This document shows positions 51,735-63,837 of a stretch of 64,000 nucleotides of DNA, piece after piece. Location: positions 12,525,020 to 12,589,019 of the forward strand of contig NC_089868.1 in assembly GCF_036373705.1 (NCBI RefSeq), written 5' to 3'. This stretch comes from Amia ocellicauda (taxonomy: Eukaryota > Chordata > Actinopteri > Amiiformes > Amiidae). The notes below the pieces were generated by a model, which made no database searches, was not told where the DNA came from, and saw only the letters and a program-made list of their open reading frames with translations. The position numbers and the translations under genes were made by a program. Each line of letters opens with the position of its first letter. Position 1 is the stretch's first letter.

Positions 51735-52045
51735 TACATTAATAAAGTAGCTTAATATGCAGAAAGATCCCATTTGACCAGACAATACTTGATCTCTTTG
51801 GACCCTTGCATTAAATAAGTAAAATTGCTTTGCATGTGCCAGACAGAGAGATGGAGCTGAATAGATAGAAAGGAGTGCGATAGAGAGAAAAACAAATAGA
51901 GCTCCAGAGAGAGGAGTGAACAGATAAACATACAGAGAGATAGAGTGAAAGACCTACAGAGAGGACTTTATTTGAGTTCTGTCTTATCAGGCTAATTTAT
52001 GAAACAATGAACAGTGAGGCTCACTTAATCACTTTTTTACTTAAT
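51735..52045. repeat. Duplicated upstream flank, copy 1
   Basis: From about GCTTAATATGCAGAAAGATC to CTCACTTAATCACTTTTTTA the sequence matches 56458-56760 with scattered indels. It lies just upstream of the secreted-protein gene. Confidence 0.8.
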
Positions 52046-52204
52046 TGCTTGTATTGACTATTCATTGCTATTCTTTTTGGCTCATTCACTTGTGTTATTT
52101 TCATTTGTATCATTATTATTATCAGTATTAATTATCATTAAGGTGTGCATTTTATTTTACTCTGTGTTTCAATAATTATTTAATTGTTCACTTGTATATT
52201 TTCC

Positions 52205-52440
52205 TTTGAACATCACCTGCTCCCCACGCTCTGCCTGTTAACGCACCTGCTCCCCGACACTCCGAGAGAGGTTTAGCCCTATAAAAAGAGGGCTGGAGCA
52301 GGACAAAGGAGATTTGACCTCTGATTGCAAGCACAAGCCCGAGCACGAGCACAAGCACTAGCTCCAGAGAGGGGACGCTGGACCTGAGCACGGGAGTTCT
52401 TTGAAGGACTGAAATGGCATAATTGCATTGGAAGGATCCC
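52205..52440 (+). mobile_element. LTR-like block with TATA box
   Basis: Two ACCTGCTCCCC-type repeats precede a CCTATAAAAAGAGG box at about 52279, followed by a GAGCACGAGCACAAGCAC tract. The layout resembles a retroelement LTR. Ends and internal region were not found. Confidence 0.3.
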
Positions 52441-53567
52441 TAGAACAGAAGACTGTGGAAAGTTGATTATACTGGCTTATTTGGCAATCACTCTTGTTTA
52501 CATAGACCTGTGATAAAAACAAGAAATGAGAACTGAGATGATGTGAAATGTAGCAAAACATAACTTTTTATACATTTCCAGTCTGTTGCTGAGGTCTCTG
52601 GTATCTTCTCCCCAGCATAGCAACCCCATCTCTCCTCTTATAAAGACATTATAATATTATACTATATTCCAACAAAGGCACATTCTATACACCTACCTGG
52701 TGTGGTTTGTCTTCCAGCCTTCCCTTACGTGGTGGTGTGGGTCCAGTGGTGCAGTGGCTCCCCTGAGGAGAATACAGTCAGTCAAGGCAAGGGGCGCAGA
52801 CAGCACAAGTGAAGGACACTGCCTTGCCTGTGCCTGGCTGTATCCAGCGACCGGCCCTGGAGGCCATGCTGGTAAAGAGGAGGAAGACCACGGAGCGCAG
52901 CTGCTGGGAGATAAGCAAATTCTGTTCAGGACAGTGCTATTATTTTATTTTTCTGTTCTTTTGAGAATTTAGGAGGGGGAGTTTGTATTAGGATTAGGGG
53001 GATGCTTTTGTAGTTTTTAGGATTAGTTAGAGCAGACATAACTTTTATCTTTTAGGAACAGTTTTTATATTTCATTTTAGAGCCCAGTGAATTTAAGGCT
53101 GTTTAGAATAGAATCATAATTTGGTTCTCCCTGGATATATCTATACCATTCATAGAGTATCCTTGCCTTGCCTCTGAAAGTGAATACTGTCATCAATAAA
53201 TTCTGTTCACATGCCCGGCACACAGACAACAGGGTAAAGTGTAAAGTGTGTCGAAGCTGCATGTGGAGAGCGTACATTTAGATGGTGTTTGAGGTCCCTC
53301 CTCATTAAGTACTAGGCGTGCCGTAGTCGGCTCATTAGTGCACCGGTGCCATCTCCAGCTGTAGACCCGGTGACATACCTTTATCATACAAAATGGTATG
53401 GCACAAACCACAACGGACAGGAGAAGGGAGAGAGAAAGTGGGGGAGGTCTAAGTGAGGTGCAGAGGGGTGTGTTTCAGGGAGAGGGAGTGGGTGAGAGAG
53501 AAATAAACGTACTCAGATCTTTCATTTGAAACACTTAGTTAATAGTTTATGCTCTGCCTTACAAAAG

Positions 53568-54165
53568 TATTCTGACCCTCTCACAGTATTCACATTTTGT
53601 GGCTTTAAAGCTTGCAGTCAGAACACTATGAAGTAGGCATTAATGTGTGTTATATACACAGTCTTCTCCACACATTCAAAGCAAAAACAGAAATAAGTAG
53701 AGACTTCATATAAAAATAAATCAGGATTGCACAAGTATTCTAATTATTCTAAGTATTCTAAATTAATTTAGATGGCCATAAGAAGCCACATAATTAGTTA
53801 TTGGCCTCTGTCTGTGTTCAAATTGTAGTTCTCATGATGTCAGAATACAAACCCCTGTCTCTGTGAGGTTCCTCAGTCAGGAAGTAAATTTTAAGTCTCA
53901 ACCATAAAGGCAAGGCAAGTCAGGGATAAAATAATTTTAAATCATCAAGAAATGGAAGGTGCATTGTACCACCTAGCCACTGTCTAGATCAGACCATCCC
54001 TTTAAACTGAGCAGCTGGGCAAGGAGGAAACTGGTGAGGGATGTAACTTTGAGGGTAAAGACAGCTTTGAAAGAACTACAGAGTTCAATGGCTGAGATAA
54101 ATGAAAAAAATGTGAATCAGTCAACAATATCCAGAACACTTCACAAAAACTAGCCTGTATTGTAG
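53568..54165 (+). mobile_element. Tc1-like transposon 5' fragment (third subfamily)
   Basis: Starts with the Tc1-type end GCCTTACAAAAGTATTCTGA. Further on, 53990-54150 corresponds at DNA level to the paired-domain part of a Tc1 transposase (CATCCCTTTAAACTGAGCAG, TCAACAATATCCAGAACACT). All frames are broken and the 3' part is missing. Confidence 0.6.
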
Positions 54166-54454
54166 GCCTTATCTTACTCTTATGTCTTCAGTTTGAGCAT
54201 TAAAGTGTTGGATACAATAATGTTTATGAATTTTGTAACTTCACAAAATGGGACAGCATAGGAACGGTCTAAACACGTTTGCAAGACACGGCATGTAAGT
54301 GAGTGAGTGAGACAGGAGGTACACAGATGGTTGTGCTTTACAATTAAAATAGTCTGTGAATATGTGCCACGGGAGGTAGTGTCACGAGCAGGGCATGACT
54401 GGCCTTAATCACTTGATTATTTAATTATTGATTGTTGGGGTTTTCCTTCTGGTG

Positions 54455-54524
54455 GCCACTCCCAGATACGCAACCTGAAAAGATAAATGTTGTAAGTCGC
54501 CCTGGATAAAGGCGTCTGCCAAGA

Positions 54525-54573
<49 letters not shown>

Positions 54574-54575
54574 TA
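54455..54575 (+). mobile_element. V-SINE-type 3' end with (AAT)n tail
   Basis: TGTAAGTCGCCCTGGATAAA followed by GGCGTCTGCCAA is the conserved 3' segment of fish V-SINEs. It ends in about 14 AAT units (54529-54572). Confidence 0.7.
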
Positions 54576-54579
54576 GGAT

Positions 54580-56457
54580 GAGACATTATTATTTCAATTT
54601 GCACAATAATAACTACTTCTGTCAAGGGACATTACCTACTTCGATTTCCTTGTGATTCCTGGTCAGTCAGCGTGGTGCCAGTCCGGGTTTTGCCTGGCCC
54701 AAACAGCTACCGTCCTTGGAGGGTCTATAGATTAAGCACGTTCTGCAGCAGGCATCTCACCAGGGGCAATTCGAGAATTTTGAAAATTGCGGGGGCCATA
54801 AGGGGGAAATGAGTCCATCCCTGAGCATTTGTTCAGTGCAAGAGGGAATGGTATTAGTGAACAAAATAGGGTCCCCTTAATGTGCAAAAATAAAGAATAT
54901 GCCTCATTGGACAGAATGGGTACACAACCCCCCCAAAATCACTGGAATGCATCTTTAAGAAGCCCATTTTAACCCATTAGCTAAAGTTTCTGCTACACTG
55001 ACAATTAGTTGAGAAAACCAGAGCTTGCTAGGGTTACCAAACCTGAACTTCCAATAAAGAGGACACTTCAAAAGGTGGGAGTGGCAGTGGGGGGGCTGGA
55101 GCTAAGTGTTATGACCTCAAAAAATCTCATCTCATCTCAACCTATCTTTTCCTTTTGTAAACTGTTAACACCCCAGCTAAATAAAACGTTCCTTATTGGT
55201 TGTTGAAGTCTTTACAGACGTAAGTCATTTATTAATAACCAATAGTTGTTCATAAATCCATGACATCAGTGAACACTATCACCTTAAACATCATCATTCA
55301 TACATGATGGAATGGTAGCGTTGCAGGAGTTGAAGGGTTAAACAGGCACCCGGGAACTGAAGTGTTGGAAAAAGATCAAGGCAAATCTCAGACATTTTTA
55401 GATCCAGCTGGACGGAGATTAAAGGACTGAAAAGTCTGTTAAATACTGGCTATATGGTAACCCAAAGATAGTGTAGTTTAACTATCACCATTGAGTAAAT
55501 TGTCAGTGTTATAGCAGGAATAAAATTCAGGATAGCAAGAGTATTTAAATGATCGATTTACCATAAACTGTATTGTCTTGAAAGTAACCTGTAGTGTGTC
55601 AGTGGCTGTGTGCATGCGGAGCAAATACAGTGTATTTGTTTACAGTAAGGGGGAAAATAGTTTTTATATTAATAGCTTTTACTAGATCATTTAGTTATTA
55701 TTTCTACCCCAGGCACCATGCTCCTGCCTCCAGGCCCCCGTGATCCCCTCGCCTGAGTAAGCCCCCCCGGATACATTTTCACCCGACAGAAGGAGAGAGA
55801 CGGAAAGGGAGACCAGGATTTGGGAGCAGCAGCGAAATCTAAATCCCACTTGAGAGGGAATCTATGACACGCTGCAGCCGAGGAGGAGGCTGTGTCAGGA
55901 TGGGATACTTGGGCTAAAGACAGTGGACCTATAGCTCATGGTTATTACCAAGTGGAAGAGGGCCTGGAGAGTGTGATTGAAGTCTACATCCACCTTCTGT
56001 CGGGTATATCATCGAAGGCTTTAGGCTGGTCCGGTCCAGGTATAGGAAAAGACACAAGCAGTCAGTGTATCTGTTAATCAGTCTTATTTTTAAGGGACTG
56101 GGTCAGAGCATTGAGCTCAGCTGAGGCACAATTACGCACAGACAAGACTGGGACAGACCAGGATAGGACACAGACATGCAGACACACAAACGTACACAGA
56201 CATACGGACAGAAAGGCAAGACACAGTCAGATTCGGCCAGAGACAAAGAGCGATAAACAAGAACAAGAGGACACATGTAGGTACACAGATACAGATAGAG
56301 ATGCATAGAGAACCAGAATGAGACCAAGACATAGAGACTGCTGCATGTATTTTTTGCATTTATAATTAAGTAGCAGACCCCTGTGTATCAAGGGGCTTCC
56401 TTAAACAATGCAGAGGATTTCCATGCCATCTTACAGAAATATTAATGAGAAGCTCAA
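54580..56457. other. Non-coding DNA
   Basis: No exon with splice sites was recognised. 56100-56300 is a CACAGA-rich low-complexity tract that keeps frames open on both strands. Confidence 0.4.
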
Positions 56458-56760
56458 CAATATTGGAACATAAAGTAACCTAATATGCAGCGAGATCCCA
56501 TTTGATCAGACAATACAAGTTCACTTTGCATCCTTGTACAAAATGTGCAGAATTGCTTTGGATGTGATACACAGCTGAAAAAATAGAGAGGAGTGTGATA
56601 CAGAAAAACAAAGAGCTCCAGAGAGAGAGAGGAGTGGAGAGATAGAGACAAACAGAGAGGACTTTGTGAGTGCAGCATTTTCAGGTTAATGTATGACATT
56701 GAGCAATGAACAGTACCTATCACAGGGGTTACAAGGCTCACTTAATCACTTTATTGCTTA
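56458..56760. repeat. Duplicated upstream flank, copy 2
   Basis: Matches 51735-52045. No second copy of the secreted-protein exons could be found beside it on the expected side (53-56 kb). Confidence 0.75.
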
Positions 56761-57314
56761 CAGTTCTCGATTGTTTGAATACATCTCAAAACAGAATTAA
56801 CTTTCAAAACAATTAACGCGCCAAAAAACTGAAATACGTTTGGTCAAAATGACCAATCCTTTGCAAAATGCACAGATAGGGGAAACTAAGGTGGCGGCTC
56901 TCCCTGGGCCACGTGGCGCATGGAGTGAGGTCAGGGAAGAGGCAGCTGGAGAACCACAGATAAGTACTTCTCTCACGCTCCAACAGAGTACCCTTGTGCA
57001 CGTTCCTATCTCTCCCTCCCAGCTGCCTGAGTCCAGTCTCCAGAGTGCCTTCCACTGCAGAGCGACCCCATATCAGTAGCACTGCAAGGTAAGAGAAAGA
57101 AAAGTGTGTTTTGTCTGATGTGTCATTTAAATTCTCTTTTCTTTGTTCTGGGTGCTCAGTGGATGAAAGCCAAGACAAGGGATTCTCCCTTCGGTGGACG
57201 CGGGGTGGAGGGAGCTAGATACAAGGGCACTAAGGGTCGGCTGGCTATCTCAAGGGTTACTCTAAATTCTTATTCCAAAGTAAACATAGCTTCGTTCGCT
57301 GGCCTTCCTCACAG

Positions 57315-57493
57315 CAATGCTCAGCAACCCAACACTTGTGGACCTCGCAGCTCTCAGTCCTGTCTTTTCCAAAGATCTCTTCCGCACTGTCCACCTGAGT
57401 CTCCAGCTCACTCAGCTTCCTCACTCTATTTGTGCTGTTGCTGTCCTCTCCTTAGTCGAAGTGCAGTATAAACTTATCAAAATGTATCACTGA
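57315..57493 (+). other. Exon-like segment, helical protein
   Basis: An acceptor CTTCCTCACAG opens a segment whose one clean phase contains AMLSNPTLVDLAALSPVFSK and HLSLQLTQLPHSICAVAVL, ending in a TGA at about 57491. The leucine-rich, helix-like character resembles the island at 39535. It is probably an exon of a decayed or dispersed gene that I cannot name. Confidence 0.35.
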
Positions 57494-58059
57494 AGTCACG
57501 GATGCTTTGATGAACCGATTCTGAAATTCGGTTCAACATGACTCAATACATTCACTTTCCCATTTCAGACAGAGATCACGTAAAGACCCAACATGAGTTG
57601 TACAATATGTCTGGAATTCCAAAGGTCATGGGATTAATGGACTACAACAAAACATACACGTTTATCGGGCGGTGTTACGTCTTGACTTCCATCCACTGCA
57701 AACCCGAGCGCATATGCCTCATTTAAATATGGCGTTTCTTTGCAAATTAGCTGAATTAATTACAGCTGCACTGATTTCAGTAAGAAGCGTACAGGTAGTC
57801 CCAGGGGAAACAGGTGATTGGCTAATTGTAAACTGAATAAACCAAACATGTGGCAATAATAATGAAATAATAAAGCAATTTGTGAAACACAAACTATATA
57901 GTGAAAATTGATAAATATATAAACAATAATACATGAAGTGCATAAAAAGGAATAATGAATTTAGAAAATAAACCAGTAAATAAATAGAAAGAAATTTTAA
58001 AAAACAACATCATTCTGATAATGAGCTGTCACACCGTCTGTGACACTCATTCCTTCTAT

Positions 58060-59195
58060 CATTTTACTCCTGCCATTGACAAGAAAGCTGCTCCTTTATA
58101 CATATTCTTGGTGGGAGCTGCGCACATGAAGAAGAATGCCTCACTAGCTTGGACTCCCCAATGTCTGGAGGCTTTTGAGGGTAGGCTAGTTAGTGCACCC
58201 ATTTTATGCTATGCAGACTTTTCTCAGCCTTTTGTCTTATATACAGATGCCAGCCTGGATGGTCTAGGAGCAGTCTTGTCACAAGTTCAGGAAGGAATGG
58301 AGCACGTTATTGCCTACACAAGCTGCAGCCTGCACCCTCCCGAAAGGAATGATAAAAATGACAGCTCCAACTGTTGGTCCTAAAATGGCTTAAAGACTAA
58401 GGACTTTCTCTGCGGAGCTTCCTTCGTGGTGTACACAGACAACAATCCCCTAGTCCATCTAAGTACAGCCTGGCTGGGGGCAGTTGAGCAGAGGTGGATG
58501 ACTCAATTATCCAACCATGATTTTGAAATCAAATATTGTCCGGGCCGGAACAACCAGAACACCAACATTTTGTCTAGGTTGCCGGGAGAAGTGCTGTATG
58601 AGGGCTTTGACCAAGTGCAGGCTGTGGCAGCAGTGAATAGGACAGTGCTAACAAGGGCAGAGGAGGGAAAGGATTTCCCCTGGGTCCAGTGGCAACAAGA
58701 GGACTGGGCAATATAGCAGGTAAGGGAGTGGGTAGTCGCTAGGTGGCGACCCTCCCCTGCTGTCCAGCAGTCATTGGCCACCGAGACCAAACAGATCCTG
58801 CAGTAGTGGCCAGAGCTGAGTCTACCAGGGCCTCCTGGTATGGGGAAAGTCATCTCTCCGCAAAGGAACAGCCCACATCATCATTCCATGGAGCCTCAGG
58901 AAGGAGCTGTGGATAAGATACCATGAGTGGGCTAGTCATGTAAGTAGCCTCCGGACTCTATCCATCTTGTGGAAGTGCACCCAGTGCTCCTTGGCAAACA
59001 TGCTACGCCTGGGCCATCCCAGTTCGTAATTCAACAACAACAGCTACGGTAATAGCCCTAAGGAATGCTGTAATTCAGTTGCTTGGGTGCCCAGAAAAGT
59101 TCCTTAGTGATCGCGGAGCCAACTTTGAGACCCAGTTAATGGCAGACTTGAGGGAATATGTATGGGGTAAGGAAGAGCAGGACTTATAGGCTGGT
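58060..59195 (+). pseudogene. Ty3/gypsy pol relic (RT end, RNase H, integrase)
   Basis: In order on the plus strand: the end of reverse transcriptase (LAWTPQCLEAFEGRL), RNase H (FVLYTDASLDGLGAVLSQ, then VYTDNNPLVHL), and an integrase stretch (CPEKFLSDRGANFETQ and, after a one-base shift, YGVRKSRT). Stops and frame changes at about 58381, 58714 and 59155 break it. The integrase ends abruptly at about 59190, where the sequence becomes the inverse of a gag/protease region. Confidence 0.85.
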
Positions 59196-60010
59196 TGTTG
59201 ACAGCTTTGACCTGGAGTGGAGGCTCGCAGGGGAGAAGAGGGAGTCCAAGTCGTCTGACTGTAGCACGGTGGATAAAGTTCCCTGCCGAACCGAATCCAA
59301 CAAAGCAGAAGCAAAGATGCTCTTAGAATCCCACATGACCCTAACTCGTATTAAACTTTGAGAAAGAGTCAGAAGTGGGCATAATTCAGTGTTCACTGTG
59401 GGGTCTGGGGAGACACATTGATGGACTGGACAAGCCTCACAAAAATGACCTGCATGGCCACAGTACAGACAGACGCACTGTTGTAGGTTGTGTGTACTTG
59501 TAACAACTCTGCTGGGTCCATAGTTTATTACGGGGAAGTCGTCTGTAAGGATGGGGATCGCTGGGTGTGGTGATCCCAGATGCAGAGCACAATGAACAAG
59601 TCAATTTGGGCGAGGGGTCGAATGCCGGCAAATGGGAACAACAAGGGCAAAGCTAAACTCCAGGTCAAGGGCACTAGCGGGTGGTCAAGAGAGCGGGAGA
59701 ACAGGCTGGTCCGGAGAATCCAAGAATCAGGGATCGAAGGACAAAAGCAGAGGACTGGTACACGAGAAAACAATACCAGAGATAAGGCTCAGAAATGTGA
59801 CTATAGAGATGACAAGACTTCGCGATGAAGGCTGGGAACAAAGGGCTATATATACACAAGGGGTAATTAGCAGGAAACTAGGAGCAGGTAAGTTGAGAAA
59901 CGAGAGACGAGGTCTCATAAATCAATAATGAGGTGAGTGAAGTGATGATGATGGGAAAACACTGTGGCAAGGGTAGCCTCTGGCGGTGATCATGGGTAGC
60001 GGTTGTAACA
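59184..60010 (-). mobile_element. Ty3/gypsy 5' end: LTR, gag start, zinc knuckle, protease
   Basis: On the minus strand an LTR of about 467 bases (60010 down to 59544, TGTTACAACC...CCTTACA, with a TATATATA box) is followed at 59519-59521 by an ATG with a MDPAEL start, typical of fish gypsy gag. Within 15 codons the sequence passes to a CCHC knuckle (CLYCGHAGHFCEAC) in another frame, so nearly all of gag is deleted. A retropepsin-like start (ASALLDS, then LPLLPCEPPLQV) follows and stops near 59190, where it collides with the plus-strand integrase. Confidence 0.8.
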
Positions 60011-60889
60011 AAAATACAGATAACGTAATAACATTTTCTTAATGATAACGTAATGTATTACTTAATTGAGACCCGTATGTTTGAAATTATTTTTTTAGGA
60101 TATTGTAATTATACTGATAATATAATGAAACTCAAAAGTCAACACAAAGCTGTAGCTGTACTAGCATTAGCATCACATTAGGCTTAAGCAACACTGAATG
60201 CCACTACTACCACAGCTGACACGGGGCAAGAAAGAATCTGTAAACGTGGCATTTTATTATTTATGGATAATTTGCCTGCTTGTGGACTTAATCTGCAGTT
60301 AAACAGCCATGCAAATTCACTGTTCAGAGCCATGCTGATGTTCAGCAGTAATCAATGTATGGGGCTCAATGCAATTGCTTTAAGGTGTCTCAATGGACAG
60401 GGCTGTGAACAAAGTCTTAGTGTTGGCCCAGATTATCTTCATCATCCAAGAGCTGTTTTGCAAATGAGAGAACAATATGTCTCAGAAAGATTTTGACTGC
60501 TGGAAATTATACTGCCATCTCCTACTGTCAATGCAAACCTCCACAGTTGGTGGAGACAGAAGCGGGAGAGTCTGATGAAGGAGAAGGTCAGTGTGAGGAG
60601 AAAGTGATAGAAATGGAAGAGGGGCTAGAGGGAGGTAAACAACAAGAAGAGACGGTGACCGAGACAGAGGAGCGAAAATGAAAGAGGAGATGAATTCCCC
60701 AATGAACAGCACAGGACTAACTGCTTACTTTACTGTACTGCTGTACTGCGAGACATGCACACTGTGACTGAGTTGTTTTAAAGACACCACAGTTACAGGT
60801 ACATTAAATATACTGTACTTACACTGTATTACATGGTGAATTCAATTCATGTTTAAATCATTTAAGCTGGCCAGTAATTACACTGCACT
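60011..60889. other. Non-coding DNA
   Basis: The frames at 60263-60681 are open but show no known family and no splice sites that I trust. The acidic 60540-60680 part is low-complexity. Confidence 0.35.
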
Positions 60890-61103
60890 ATTACTATGTA
60901 TAACAACATGACATCCACAAATTATGCTATATCACAATGTTTTATATCTACAATTAACCATTTATACAGCTGGGTTTTTACTGCAGCAATCTAGGTAAAG
61001 TCCCTTGCTCTAGGGTACTACAGCAATGTCCCCCACCTGGGATTGAGCCCACCACACTGCATACTGGAGTCCAGAGCCCTAACCGCTACTCCACACTTCT
61101 GCC
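60890..61103 (-). mobile_element. tRNA-derived SINE
   Basis: Reading from 61103 on the minus strand: an A-box (AGTAGCGGTTAGGGCTCTGG), a B-box (GGTGGGCTCAATCCC), then the fish SINE body with AGCAAGGGACTTTACCTAGA and AAAACCCAGCTGTATAAATGG. The spacing fits an internal RNA polymerase III promoter. Confidence 0.8.
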
Positions 61104-62487
61104 TGTGGGAATGTGTAACGCACTAATAAGAAGCTTATTCCTCTATGAACAATACACACCAGCAGTACCTGGTACGGAAAAACATTTGCAAATGTAATTA
61201 CAATGAGTATCTTGATAATTATCAATTTTGTAATTCAATGTAGTTCCTTTGGAAGTGTACTGTATTTTAAAGTGATGCACAGTTCCATGGTAATAAAAGA
61301 TAACCTGAATGTAGTTGCATTGTGATTAAAATAAAGCAATGTAATTAAATGCCATTCCCCTGGAAGTGTACAGTATTTTTAAACGATTTTGAAGAGATGC
61401 ACTGTTCCCTGGTAATAATACCACATTGGGAGCTAGTCAATTCCTGCTTGATCTGATCACATGTATACTTATCTTTTGGGGATCTGACATTGCACTTCAA
61501 TAATAAGAACGGTAGCCTATTTGTTTTAAATGCTTGTGTTTTATGTAAATTTCAACACTGAAATGGCATAAGTCATCAACAGACACAATAATTTACTGAA
61601 CATGTTCACTTAGTTTAATCATTCGGCCTCACTGATCATCATACAAAACAACAAGCGCTTGTGAGTTTTACAGACAATGATCTACAATATTTGTGTTGAT
61701 AGCATTGCAAGTCAATATGAAAGTTCCTTTACTGAAGCTTCTCTGGTGCCTCCTAAGGCAAAGCACATTGAAGAAGGAACTATACAGATGTATAGTGAGG
61801 AGGTTAGGTTACATGTTGTAGTGTGGTTTCACCAAGAAAACATGGAATACAACATGGTGCACAATTGAGCAAACGAGGTTTTATTATTTGACTGGGTGTG
61901 AGGCGCAGATAACTGGAAGGCAAGTTTCTGTACTTCATTTGGAAAAATACCAAAATAAATATCAGACACCTTGGATATGTATTCCACTATTTGCCTCTCC
62001 ATCTCAAAAGGAAAGATCTGTCTATTCTTAATGTATCCAAATTATGCCGTTCTTCCCTGTATGTCCTCTACATCTGCAATCTCGACATGTGACAACCAGT
62101 CCCAAATGTCATGTGACAACTTGCCTCAACCAGACTGTTGTGCTAACTTTATGCTGACTACCTGACATGATGTGTCATAGCCTTCCTGTCATGCACACAA
62201 ATAAATATGCCTCTGGGTTTTCCAAGAGTATTCAGTATTATCAATTATGAAAAAATGAGCAGGACTGGCATCTGTACCAATAGCACTATCTGGTGATTTT
62301 CTTTATAAGACTCATCAAGCAACTAGTGAATGAAATTCTGCCACTGAAGAGTCACTTAGATAGAATTACTATCTGATGCACTTTCCTAGCAGATCAAAAA
62401 ATATATTTTAAATAAAATCAAATGTTGTATTTCTCTCTGCTGGTGTATGGTTAGTTGTCTTCATGAGAAAATTAACACAATATTTGT
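61104..62487. other. AT-rich non-coding DNA
   Basis: No gene is supported. 61240-61410 contains two similar stretches around GGAAGTGTACAGTATTTT, a small diverged direct repeat. Confidence 0.4.
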
Positions 62488-63832
62488 TTCCTATTAAAGT
62501 CTTCTCCTGAATCACAGGACAATACAATCAGCTGGTAGGATCCAGCACATAGAAGCAGGTGTGCGGTTCAAGGAATACAAATATTGTGTCGACTGCAGAC
62601 TGCCACACAGTCCCTGCTTCTCACTCCTAGGAGGGTTTTTGATTGGTGGTTTCAATTATTGGCACTAATTTCTAGTCTAGCAAATGAAACGCATAGTAAA
62701 CCACATTTTCACAGAGCAAATCAACCATTCTTGTTTATTAACTTTATTTCACTTTAATACATATGTTGAGCCAGGAATAAAACCATCTCTTGTATTGACT
62801 GCACCATTATTTTATTTTATTATTTTATTTTTTTATTTATTTGTTTGTTTGTTTGTCTGTTTGTTTGTTTGATTGTTTGTTTGGTCCTGGGTAGTAAGTG
62901 CTATTTCCTAATTGCTTATGCCTCAAAAGAATAGAAAATGGCTATTATTCCCCACAAACTTTGCTATTGTGACCAGGACAGTGATATTTTGAAATGTAAT
63001 TCTTTCCAATGAGAAAACGGGCATTTCGTTCACATAAAGTCAGAAATAAATTACTCCAAAAGATTTAGAAGTCAGTCATTTTTCGAGATTTAGGATTATA
63101 CTGTAAAGACCCTGTTCGCCCGTTTTTTCACTGGAAATTGTTACATTTAAAAATATGAAACTTTGAGAAAATGGGCGAATTTATGTCTTTACAGTATAAT
63201 CGTAAATCTCGAAAAACGACTGACTTCTAAATTTATTGTAGTTATTTTTGTATTGCTTTAGTATAAATACATGTTAGTTTGGATTCATACATTGTTTTTT
63301 CCTGACTTTATGTGAACGAAAAGACGCAAATTTGCCCGTTTTGTCATTGGAAATAGTTACATTTCAAAATATGAAACTTTGACAAAACGGGCAAATTTGT
63401 GTCTTTGCAGTATAATCCTAAAACTCAAAAAACGACTGACTTCTAAATCTTTTGTACTCATTTTTGTATTGCTTTAGTATAAATACATGTTAGTTTGGAT
63501 TCATATGTTGTTATTTTCTGACTTTATGTGAACGAAAAGACACAAATTTGCCCGTTTTCTCATTGGAAATAGTTACATTTCAAAATATCACTGTCCTGGT
63601 CACAAAAGCAAAGTTTGTGGGGAATAATAGTCATTTTCTATTCCTTTGAGGCATAAGAAATTAGGAAATAACACTTACTACCCAGGAACAAAAATTGTAT
63701 TACATAGTGTAATGAATTTATGAAAAGTAAAGCATGTGGAATGTCTTGTGAAGTAATTAGTTCCTGCTAAAGATGTTTACTGCTCACATGGTATCTAATT
63801 TCCTGTTTCTAGTTTTTTTCTGCTATACTATA
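62488..63832. repeat. Duplicated block, copy 2 (split by an insertion)
   Basis: 62488-62811 and 63712-63832 match the two halves of 15389-15885. Between them lie an ATTT/TTTG-rich tract (62812-62882) and a foldback element. The 15.4 kb copy keeps a 55-base link where this copy has about 900 bases. Confidence 0.85.
62885..63687. mobile_element. Long-TIR foldback element with internal inverted and direct repeats
   Basis: Arms of about 160 bases (62885-63045 and 63530-63687) are inverted copies starting TCCTGGGTAGTAAGTG. The interior holds two direct repeats of about 215 bases (TGACTTTATGTGAACGAAAA at about 63303 and 63518). Each contains its own inverted pair around AAACGGGCAAATTTGTGTCT, so nearly the whole element can fold. 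No transposase is present. Confidence 0.85.
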
Positions 63833-63837
63833 CTATA

